A stretch of DNA of 40,341 nt from NCBI GenBank assembly GCA_023230585.1, contig JALNXB010000012.1:1-40341 (forward strand), written 5' to 3'. Numbering within the stretch: the first letter of the stretch is position 1; every line of letters begins with the position of its first letter. Shown here piece after piece: positions 9,372 through 15,490 of the stretch. The notes under the pieces were generated by a model. It saw nothing but the letters and a program-made list of their open reading frames with translations, did not search any database and had not been told where the DNA came from. This DNA is from a bacterium. GTDB taxonomy: Bacteria > Ratteibacteria > UBA8468 > B48-G9 > JAFGKM01. The position numbers and the translations under genes were made by a program.

Positions 9372-9399
9372 ATTATAACAGATTATTTTCTTTTGTCAA
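9372..9399 (-). promoter_or_regulatory. Near-consensus sigma-70 promoter of the prepilin
   Basis: On the minus strand TTGACA (complement of 9394-9399) and TATAAT (complement of 9372-9377) are perfect matches separated by 16 bases. Transcription would begin near 9365, about 30 bases before the ATG. Confidence 0.85.
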
Positions 9400-9479
9400 G
9401 TCTTTATTTTTTTATTTCAAACATATTATATTTCACAAGAAAATTTTTGTCAAATATATTTTTTGTTTACAACTTTTAG

Positions 9480-9512
9480 TAGAAGCGGACCCCTGCAAGA
9501 AGCCCGCTTCTA
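9480..9512 (-). terminator. Inverted repeat after the HU gene, possible terminator
   Basis: TAGAAGCGG (9480-9488) pairs with CCGCTTCTA (9504-9512), a 9-bp stem with a 15-base loop, 11 bases past the HU stop codon. The bases that follow on the minus strand (CTAAAAG) are not a proper U-tract, so it may be a stability or processing hairpin instead. Confidence 0.45.
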
Positions 9513-9523
9513 AGTACTGATAA

Positions 9524-9793
9524 TTACTTTACGGCTTTCTTCAAGTCGCTGCCTGCTTTGAAAACCGGAACTTTCTTTGCTGCGATTTTTATCTCTTCGC
9601 CGGTTTGAGGGTTTCTACCCTTTCTTGCTTTTCTTTTTGCTACAGAAAAAGTTCCAAATCCAACAAGAGTCACAGGGTTGCCTTTTTTAAGAGAACCTTT
9701 GATAGCATCCAGCACTGCGTCGACTGCTGCTGCTGCTTCTTTTTTTGTGGAGACAACCTTTGCTACTGCTTCTATTAGACCTGCTTTGTTCAT
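9524..9793 (-). CDS. hup: HU-family DNA-binding protein
   Basis: The 89-residue protein is the usual length for HU, the dimeric nucleoid protein that bends DNA. It begins MNKAGLIEAVAKV and carries the family signature GFGTFSVAKRKARKGRNPQT at about residues 45-64 in the beta-arm that grips the minor groove, followed by a C-terminal helix (FKAGSDLKKAVK). A GGAGGTG ribosome site precedes the ATG and a near-consensus promoter lies at 9826-9854. It is transcribed separately from the prepilin. IHF cannot be wholly excluded, but the arm sequence and homodimer-type signature favour HU. Confidence 0.96.
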   Translation of the reverse strand: MNKAGLIEAVAKVVSTKKEAAAAVDAVLDAIKGSLKKGNPVTLVGFGTFSVAKRKARKGRNPQTGEEIKIAAKKVPVFKAGSDLKKAVK

Positions 9794-9825
9794 TGTTTGT
9801 CACCTCCTTTGTATTGTTTATCTTT

Positions 9826-9854
9826 ATAATATAACCCCTTACAAATTTTGTCAA
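9826..9854 (-). promoter_or_regulatory. Sigma-70 promoter of the HU gene
   Basis: Minus strand: TTGACA (complement of 9849-9854), 17-base spacer, TATTAT (complement of 9826-9831). The leader would be about 25-30 bases with the ribosome site inside it. Confidence 0.85.
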
Positions 9855-9897
9855 GAGGAAAATGTAAATTTATCAAGGGCTTGTAAAGTTGCGGTGT

Positions 9898-10028
9898 AAA
9901 AAAGTATGCGGTGTCTACTCACTCTGGTACTACGGCGCATACATCTTCTACTCAACAATCAGGCACTCTGAGAACTTACCCTTCTGCATATAAAGCATCT
10001 CCGAAGGGTTCAACAGGCTCAGAGTATA
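9898..10028 (+). repeat. 131-bp dispersed repeat, second copy
   Basis: This copy matches the reverse complement of 1-131 at 125 of 131 positions. Its first 27 bases also occur at 5568 and, inverted, near 18071-18097. Inside it CTCTGAG (9969-9975) can pair with CTCAGAG (10018-10024) around an inner CCCTTC/GAAGGG stem, so it could fold strongly as DNA or RNA. The tail GGGTTCAACAGGCTCAGAG resembles a palindromic repeat type common in many unrelated bacterial genomes. Confidence 0.9.
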
Positions 10029-10232
10029 AGAACAAAAGGGCTGAACCTTTTGTTAACAGCCCCCCATTCCGTCTTTGCGAGCCGTTTTTTGGCGTGGCAA
10101 TCTCGCCGAAGGCGGAAAGAAATGCCCCTGCTTTTGCCCTCTACCCTTGAGGGAGAGGGATTAAGGGTGAGGGGTGCAGTTAGCAGGCTAAGAAAAAACA
10201 AAAGACGTAATGATAAAAAATTAGACTTCCCC

Positions 10233-10336
10233 TTGTATGTCATTCCGGGCTTGATCCGGACTCTCGTTTTTGCACTTTACTTACTACCAAAGTGGATTAA
10301 GTGAGAGATCCTGAAACAAGTTCAGGATAACAAACT
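10233..10336 (-). repeat. Two-hairpin repeat unit, complete copy
   Basis: The unit has one arm CCGGGCTTGATCCGG (10245-10259), a spacer holding TTTACTTACTACCAAAGTGG and GTGAGAGAT, and a second hairpin CCTGAAACAAGTTCAGG (10310-10326) ending ATAACAAA. The spacer type with GTGAGAGAT is shared with 16953-17054. Confidence 0.8.
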
Positions 10337-10363
10337 GGGGCGTTTATAGACACATACTTTTTT

Positions 10364-10546
10364 AACGAAGGAAAAGACAAAGGCAAGGTTAAATACAATA
10401 GTGTATAGGATAAAGACGAGGATTACCACGTCGCAATCCCTCAAAAGCATTCGGACTAAGACGCTTCTCGTAAAACAAGCAAAAAACATAAAAGACCCCC
10501 TCACCTTGCATCCTCTCCCCCAGAGGAGAGGCAAATAAGGAAAGAT
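10364..10546. repeat. Mixed repeat fragments
   Basis: This part of the 951-base gap holds a GACAAAGGCAAGGTTAAA fragment (10376-10393) also seen, inverted, near 13305-13318 and at 18109-18126; a segment CCCTCAAAAGCATTCGG (10439-10453) related to 37876-37892; and an inverted hairpin module CCTCTCCCCCAGAGGAGAGG (10512-10531). Open frames here are short and overlap the repeats, so I call no gene. Confidence 0.6.
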
Positions 10547-10645
10547 TGTCATTCCGGACTTGCTCCGGAATCTCGTTTTTTACGTTGTGCCTATTCCCAA
10601 CGTGGGTTACATTAGAGAACCTGAACAAGTTCAGGATAACAAAAT
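10547..10645 (-). repeat. Two-hairpin repeat unit, complete copy
   Basis: CCGGACTTGCTCCGG (10553-10567) and CCTGAACAAGTTCAGG (10620-10635) flank a spacer with TACGTTGTGCC and CCAACGTGGGTTAC. Read in reverse complement, it lines up with the copies at 13186-13288 and 17926-18028, which share this spacer type. Confidence 0.8.
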
Positions 10646-10674
10646 GTGACGGAGGGAGAGGGACTTTTTTTTAC

Positions 10675-10703
10675 TTGTCTTGACAAAAAAAAAGGGGTAT
10701 AAT
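10675..10703 (+). promoter_or_regulatory. Promoter of the HEAT-repeat/prepilin pair
   Basis: TATAAT at 10698-10703 is a perfect -10 box. TTGTCT (10675-10680) sits at the right 17-base spacing as a -35 box. A perfect TTGACA at 10680-10685 is also present but only 12 bases from the -10, too close to be used with it. Confidence 0.55.
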
Positions 10704-10744
10704 AGGGTTAAGTTAGTCATTAAAAATTTAATAGAGAAGAGAAA

Positions 10745-11452
10745 ATGTTTAGAGAAAAAATAGCAGAGTTTTTAAAGAAAGCAGAAGAGTATAAAGTAAT
10801 TTTTATATGGGTGTTTGTAGCGATTATCCTTATTTCCCTTTTAAGGTTTACCTTCTGGTTTACAAAAAGAGGTAAAAGTGAAGGCACAAGAACTTATATA
10901 AAACAACTCTCAAGTAAAGATGTTGAAAAGAGGAAAGAAGCCCTATATTCGTTGGGTCAAGACACTTCTAAATCTGCTCTCCCTAAGATAGAAAAGATGT
11001 TAATGGAGGACCCAGATTTAGGTGTTAAGAGAGTTGCCGCTTGGAGTTTAGGTTCTCTTGATAAAGATAAACTTGTATCTCTTCTTGACAGCAAAGATGC
11101 AAATATAAAGGCTATTGCAATAGAAACCCTTATGAAACTTGATAAAGAGAACGTAAAGTATTTGGTCGGGCTTTTCTCTTCTGAAGGTTTAGATGGAAAA
11201 AAGAAGATACTCTCTTATATTGAGTCTTCTGATATTTCTTCTTATACAAATGAACTTATGAAGATAGCTGAAAGACCAAGCGAGGTTTTGGAAATAAGGA
11301 AAGAAGCGCTTAATATGTTTAATAAGGTGGATATACAAGAAGATATTGAAAGCAGGTTGCTGAACCTATATTATAATGATGAGAACCAAGAAATAAAGAA
11401 TTTGTCTTACGAGGTAATTCAGAAAAGTAAAACCAGAAAGAGTAGACAATAA
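10745..11452 (+). CDS. Membrane-anchored HEAT-repeat protein
   Basis: The 235-residue protein has one N-terminal membrane helix (about residues 18-38, VIFIWVFVAIILISLLRFTF) preceded by a charged segment, then short helical repeats of HEAT/PBS-lyase type (for example KRKEALYSLGQDTSKSALPK and VKRVAAWSLGSLDKDKLVSL). HEAT repeats form curved scaffolds that bind other proteins; no catalytic motif is visible. It probably sits on the inner membrane with its repeats on one face. Transcription starts at the promoter at 10675-10703, and the next gene (a prepilin-like protein) starts 27 bases after its stop, so the two are probably co-transcribed. The weak start context (AGAGAAGAGAAA) leaves a small doubt about the start. 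Confidence 0.8.
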   Translation: MFREKIAEFLKKAEEYKVIFIWVFVAIILISLLRFTFWFTKRGKSEGTRTYIKQLSSKDVEKRKEALYSLGQDTSKSALPKIEKMLMEDPDLGVKRVAAWSLGSLDKDKLVSLLDSKDANIKAIAIETLMKLDKENVKYLVGLFSSEGLDGKKKILSYIESSDISSYTNELMKIAERPSEVLEIRKEALNMFNKVDIQEDIESRLLNLYYNDENQEIKNLSYEVIQKSKTRKSRQ

Positions 11453-11479
11453 CATTTTAGGTTTAAGGGGGTGAATTAA

Positions 11480-12229
11480 ATGGCTTTATTAAAAAGGTTG
11501 ACCCGCAAAATCCAATCTATGTCAAATTGCAAACTTCAGCAGGCACATTTTAATTCAATAGGGTTTACCCTAATAGAACTACTTGTTGTTATGGCCATAA
11601 TATCTATGTTGGCAGGAGAACTTTTACCTGCTCTTTCAACTGCCAGAGAAAAAGGTAGACAAGCAAACTGTATAAGTAACCTTAAACAATTTAGTATCTC
11701 TATAGAGATATATTTTCAGGACTATAAAGATTATCCGCCTTGGCTTTCTACCCTTTATCCTTCGTATATGTCTTCAAAAGGAGTTTATACTTGTCTAACG
11801 GATATGTATGCAGGAGAGAGAGGGCACGGGCACAAATCTTTCCCTGAAACAAACGATATACCGCCACCAAATATACCGAACACTACTTTTGAGGAGCCGT
11901 ATCTTGGAGCAATAAAAGGGTTTAATTACAGAAACTCTGAGATTGATGCGTGCAGTTATTTTTATGAGTTTAACTATAATAGGTGTAGTTGGTTCCATTC
12001 TTCACGTACCCCCGAAGAGATTATTGCTGCGGATTCTGATAATGACGGTATTGTTACCTGGAAAGAAGCAAAAATCTGGCAGATGCAAAGTGCTGGACTC
12101 GGCGGGAAGGTTCCTATCGTAAGATGTTTTTGGCACCATAATATCCATAAACAGAAGGTGCTTAACCTTTCTGCAATACATTATAACGTTTTTACCAGCG
12201 GACCTGAATGGGAATCAAGTTCTTATTGA
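11480..12229 (+). CDS. Prepilin-like protein with a long leader
   Basis: The 249-residue protein carries the prepilin motif SIG|FTLIELLVVMAIISMLAG followed by LLPALSTAREKGRQANCISN, as in the H-X9-DG pilin-like family. The leader before the cut site is about 28 residues instead of the usual 6-10. The start is well supported by AAGGGGGTG 8 bases before the ATG, though a second ATG at codon 14 would give a shorter leader. Its C-terminal half contains Cys and aromatic residues but lacks the clear His-X9-Asp-Gly motif seen in the prepilin at 8682-9335. Function as a minor pseudopilin is likely by family. Its last 15 bases overlap the end of the convergent epimerase gene. Confidence 0.82.
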   Translation: MALLKRLTRKIQSMSNCKLQQAHFNSIGFTLIELLVVMAIISMLAGELLPALSTAREKGRQANCISNLKQFSISIEIYFQDYKDYPPWLSTLYPSYMSSKGVYTCLTDMYAGERGHGHKSFPETNDIPPPNIPNTTFEEPYLGAIKGFNYRNSEIDACSYFYEFNYNRCSWFHSSRTPEEIIAADSDNDGIVTWKEAKIWQMQSAGLGGKVPIVRCFWHHNIHKQKVLNLSAIHYNVFTSGPEWESSSY

Positions 12230-13141
12230 TTTAAACCATTTGACAGTATTTTTGATTCCTTCTTCAATGGTGTAGGAAGGAGCCCACCCTGCACTTTGTT
12301 GGAATTTTTTTGCAGAAAGAGAACTTCTTCTAACTTCCGCTTTTTTCTCCCCTTCGTAAGTTTTATTGATATTGGAGCAGGTATCTTTTTTTATACAATC
12401 AAAAATATAGTTTATATCAGTCTCTATCCCGGTACCTATATTGTAGATACCGTTAAGGTTTTTGTTTATACTTTTTATAGCAGAGTTAACAACGTCTTCT
12501 ATATATACAAAATCTCTGGTCTGTTTTCCGTCACCAAAAATTATAGGTTGCTCATTATTAAGTAGTTTCTCTGCAAAGATTGCTATCACTCCAGCTTCGG
12601 CTTTTGAGTTTTGGCGAGGTCCATAAACGTTACCAAACCTTAACGCTACAAAATCAAGCTGGTAGCAAGAAGAGTAATAAAAAAGATATTTTTCAACTGC
12701 TAATTTAGATATTCCGTAAGGAGATAAAGGTAACTCTTCTGCTGTTTCAGGGGTGGGTAACTCCTCTGCTTCACCATAAATAGCGCCACCAGTAGATGAA
12801 AATATAAGTTTTTTTTCTCCTTTTAGCTTGATAAAATTTCTTATGATGTTTATCGAACCGTTTATGTTTATTGATGTATCCAGGAAAGGGTCTTCCTCTG
12901 ATTTACGTACGTTTATTTGGGCAGCAAGATGATAGACTACCTGTGGGGATTCTTTTTCAAACACATCTTTTACCTTGTCATCTCTGATATCCATCTGGTA
13001 AAAATGTGCTTTAGGGTTTAGGTTGAGTATGTTGCCAGTTGAAAGGTTATCTATAACAGAAACAGTGTGTCCTGCTTCAATAAGTTTGTCTGTAATATGG
13101 CTACCTATAAAACCAGAACCGCCTGTAACAAGTATTTTCAT
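12215..13141 (-). CDS. NAD-dependent epimerase/dehydratase (UDP-sugar 4-epimerase type)
   Basis: The 308-residue protein is a short-chain dehydrogenase of the extended type. It opens with MKILVTGGSGFIGSHITDKL (the GxxGxxG NAD site at residues 7-13), has the acidic NAD-ribose residue in VSVIDNLSTG, and the catalytic Tyr-Lys pair in SPYGISKLAVEKYL. RFGNVYGPRQ and the DGKQTRDFVYIEDV segment are typical of GalE/UDP-glucose or UDP-GlcNAc 4-epimerases. It likely supplies a sugar nucleotide for surface polysaccharide or LPS. AAGGAG precedes the ATG. It follows another epimerase on the same strand after a 179-base repeat-filled gap. The exact sugar cannot be told from sequence. Confidence 0.88.
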   Translation of the reverse strand: MKILVTGGSGFIGSHITDKLIEAGHTVSVIDNLSTGNILNLNPKAHFYQMDIRDDKVKDVFEKESPQVVYHLAAQINVRKSEEDPFLDTSININGSINIIRNFIKLKGEKKLIFSSTGGAIYGEAEELPTPETAEELPLSPYGISKLAVEKYLFYYSSCYQLDFVALRFGNVYGPRQNSKAEAGVIAIFAEKLLNNEQPIIFGDGKQTRDFVYIEDVVNSAIKSINKNLNGIYNIGTGIETDINYIFDCIKKDTCSNINKTYEGEKKAEVRRSSLSAKKFQQSAGWAPSYTIEEGIKNTVKWFKSIRT

Positions 13142-13185
13142 TTTTTACTCCTTAGTGGATACCGTTTTTGTTTTTCGTCTATTTT

Positions 13186-13319
13186 GTTATCCTGAACTTG
13201 TTTTAGGATAACAAATGTAACCTGCGCTATGTAGTAGGCATAACGTAAAAACGAGATTCCGGATCAAGTCCGGAATGACAAGCAGGGGGTCTTTTACGTT
13301 TTTACCCTTGCCTTTGTTT
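13186..13319 (+). repeat. Two-hairpin repeat unit plus tail, between two epimerase genes
   Basis: The unit carries CCTGAACTTGTTTTAGG (13191-13207) and CCGGATCAAGTCCGG (13259-13273), and aligns column by column with 17926-18028. It is followed by a TTTTTACCCTTGCCTTTGTT fragment also seen at 18109-18126. It ends directly at the stop codon of the upstream epimerase (13321). Confidence 0.8.
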
Positions 13320-13320
13320 T

Positions 13321-14292
13321 TCATTCTTTAAGATGTATATCTTTTGTCCAAGAGTAGTTCTCTTTATACCACGCAACAGTATTTTTAACGCCTTCATCTA
13401 AACTGGTTTTCGGTTCCCAGTTTAGCAATTGTTTTGCTCTCCTTATATCTGCTTTGGTAGCGTATATATCTGTCTTTTCAAATTTTCTGTACGAAATACT
13501 TGCTTTTTTGTTAAGATAATGTTCTATCAAAGATATAAGTTCGTTTAAGGTGTTGGTCTTATCACCGCCCAAATTAACAGTATTAAAGCCGTTCAATTTT
13601 AGTGCTCTTACTGTGCCGTCAGCAATATCGTTAATATATGTAAAATTTCTGCTTTGAGTACCGTCACCGAAGACAATAATCTCTTTACCTTCATCTATAA
13701 GTTTTATAAACTTAAATATACTCATATCTGGTCTACCGGCAGGTCCGTAAACTGTGAAATACCGTAAAATTGTAACATCTATACCGTATAGATAATGGTA
13801 CGTGTAGCAGGTAACCTCTGCGGATTTTTTTGAGGCAGCATAAGGGGATATAGGTCTGTTGACAGGTAGGTCCTCAGAAAAAGGCATTGCTTCTCCTGCG
13901 TATACAGATGAGGTTGAAGATAGTATAAACTTTTTTACGCCATAATCTTTTGTTGCTTGTAACAGGTTGATTGTTCCTATTAGGTTAGACCTAAAATAGA
14001 CAAAAGGGTCTATTATACTAACTCTAACACCTGCTCTTGCTGCAAGATTGAAAATTATTGTTGGTGAGAAAGATTTTACTATCTCGACAGTCTCTGGTTC
14101 AGCAATATTCTGTTTGATGAACGAAAAATTTTTATTACTTTGGAGTTGTTGGAGCCGATACTCTTTTAGACTAATATCGTATGAAGTGTTCATTTCGTCA
14201 AGCCCTAACACCTGATACCCTTCTTGTAGAAGGTTTGCAGTTACTTTACTACCTATGAATCCGCAACACCCTGTTAAAAGTATTTTATCCAT
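13321..14292 (-). CDS. NAD-dependent epimerase (UDP-glucuronate/UDP-GlcNAc epimerase-like)
   Basis: This 323-residue protein has the NAD-binding motif GCCGFIGSKV near its start, the acid in LGLDEMN, and the catalytic Tyr-Lys pair in SPYAASKKSAEV. RYFTVYGPAGRPDMSIFKFI is typical of the UDP-glucuronate 4-epimerase branch. I chose the ATG at 14292, which overlaps the stop of the M20 gene by 8 bases (ATGGATAA); an in-frame TTG at 14313 would add MEPIRKQ. Neither start has a strong ribosome site, so coupling to the upstream gene is likely. With the other epimerase it probably makes activated sugars for cell-surface glycans. Confidence 0.87.
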   Translation of the reverse strand: MDKILLTGCCGFIGSKVTANLLQEGYQVLGLDEMNTSYDISLKEYRLQQLQSNKNFSFIKQNIAEPETVEIVKSFSPTIIFNLAARAGVRVSIIDPFVYFRSNLIGTINLLQATKDYGVKKFILSSTSSVYAGEAMPFSEDLPVNRPISPYAASKKSAEVTCYTYHYLYGIDVTILRYFTVYGPAGRPDMSIFKFIKLIDEGKEIIVFGDGTQSRNFTYINDIADGTVRALKLNGFNTVNLGGDKTNTLNELISLIEHYLNKKASISYRKFEKTDIYATKADIRRAKQLLNWEPKTSLDEGVKNTVAWYKENYSWTKDIHLKE

Positions 14293-15463
14293 TTGTTTTC
14301 TTATTGGCTCCAAGTTGTATTAGCAGGTTAGAGAAGAAGTTTACAGTGTACGGTAATACGCTTTCATCTATTGAAAAGTTGTTGTTATGGTTATCCCCAA
14401 ACTTATCTCCAATACCTACAAACAAGTAACAGGAAGGTACCACTTTTGAAAAGTAGGCAAAATCTTCACCACCCATAATAGGGTGGAATTCTAATAAGTT
14501 TTCAGGTTTTAGTATGGTTTTAGAAATGTTCTTTATCTGTTGCGTAAAGGTCGGCTCGTTGACACATAATGGGGTATGATTGTTGTATTTGAGTTCTGCT
14601 TTACATCCGAAACTACTACATATATCTCTACTTTTTGTTTCAATAAGGTTGCGGATTTTGTTCTGAACAGAAGTGTCAAGGGTTCTAACTGTCCCTTTTA
14701 TTTCAACTTTTTGTGGAATAACATTATAGGTTGTTCCACCTGATACGCTACATATTGAAAGGACAGCAGGTTTTAACGGGCTGATATTTCTACTTACTAT
14801 TGTTTGTAGGTTAGATATAAGGGATGCTGTACATACTATAGGGTCTATGGCAAGGTGCGGTGAAGCGCCGTGACCCCCTAACCCTGAAATGTTTATAGAA
14901 AAAAAATCTGCGTTTGCCATTACTGGTCCCTCGCCAATCCATATCCCAAAAATTGGTAATATAGGGAAGAAATGGAACCCCAGAAGATAATCTATTGTGT
15001 CTAATACACCTTCTTTAACCATTACATTAGCACCGCTTGGGGACCTTTCTTCGCTGGGCTGGAAAATAAATTTTATTGTAAAATTTAGGTGTTCTTCTAA
15101 CCTTTTTAGGATCTTTGCAACCCCAAGGACAACAGCCATATGTCCGTCGTGTCCGCATGCGTGCATAAGACCTTTATGGACAGAAGAGAAGGGTAGCCCT
15201 GTTTTTTCTTCTACAGGCAGAGCGTCCATATCTGCTCTTAACCCAATTGTAAGGTTACCTTTACCTATACTGGCAACGATACCTGTTTTGGCTACTTTTT
15301 GGTATGATATATTTTCTTGTTCAAGGAAAGTAGAGATTTTTTCGGAAGTTATATGTTCCTCAAACCCGAGTTCAGGGTGTTGATGAAAAAATCTTCGTAA
15401 AGAGATTACCTCTTCACTTATATTTTCTGTTTCAAGTTTCACTCTTTCAAGTAGTTTGTCCAT
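14285..15463 (-). CDS. M20 family amidohydrolase (hippurate/IAA-amide hydrolase type)
   Basis: The 392-residue zinc peptidase-family enzyme removes acyl groups from N-acyl amino acids or similar amides. Metal and catalytic motifs are visible: HACGHDGH at 101-108, the adjacent glutamates in QPSEERSPSGA, GFHFFP, and GGEDFAYF near the C terminus; the dimerisation domain lies between (SGLGGHGASPHLAIDP). The length matches the family. It starts 27 bases after the FAD oxidoreductase stop without a clear ribosome site and overlaps the next epimerase. The natural substrate is unknown; the position beside envelope genes leaves room for a role in peptidoglycan or amino-sugar deacylation, but that is speculation. 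Confidence 0.9.
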   Translation of the reverse strand: MDKLLERVKLETENISEEVISLRRFFHQHPELGFEEHITSEKISTFLEQENISYQKVAKTGIVASIGKGNLTIGLRADMDALPVEEKTGLPFSSVHKGLMHACGHDGHMAVVLGVAKILKRLEEHLNFTIKFIFQPSEERSPSGANVMVKEGVLDTIDYLLGFHFFPILPIFGIWIGEGPVMANADFFSINISGLGGHGASPHLAIDPIVCTASLISNLQTIVSRNISPLKPAVLSICSVSGGTTYNVIPQKVEIKGTVRTLDTSVQNKIRNLIETKSRDICSSFGCKAELKYNNHTPLCVNEPTFTQQIKNISKTILKPENLLEFHPIMGGEDFAYFSKVVPSCYLFVGIGDKFGDNHNNNFSIDESVLPYTVNFFSNLLIQLGANKKTNG

Positions 15464-15490
15464 AATAGTTTTTATGTTTTAATGGGTAGT

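Larger units (their letters stand above)
9898..10363. repeat. 466-bp composite element with terminal inverted repeats
   Basis: The left end (9898-9917, AAAAAAGTATGCGGTGTCTA) is the reverse complement of the right end (10347-10363, TAGACACATACTTTTTT) apart from a 3-base gap. Between them lie, in order, the 131-bp repeat, a CATTCCGTCTTTGCGAGC module (10063-10125), a CCCTTGAGGGAGAGGG hairpin (10144-10159) and a complete two-hairpin unit (10233-10336). No target-site duplication and no gene can be seen. It resembles a miniature non-autonomous element that has collected other repeats. Confidence 0.6.

Noticed and set aside
9480..9523. tRNA or small structured RNA after HU
   Set aside because: Only a single 9-bp stem can be drawn, with no cloverleaf or known RNA motif.
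9911..10628. Several open frames of 70-90 codons across the 9794-10744 gap, and similar ones at 5559-5816
   Set aside because: They run through palindromic repeats on both strands, lack ribosome sites and read as translated repeat sequence (Arg/Ser/Pro-rich, no family).
10680..10703. TTGACA at 10680-10685 as the -35 box of the HEAT-gene promoter
   Set aside because: The spacer to TATAAT is only 12 bases; TTGTCT at 10675-10680 has the proper 17-base spacing.
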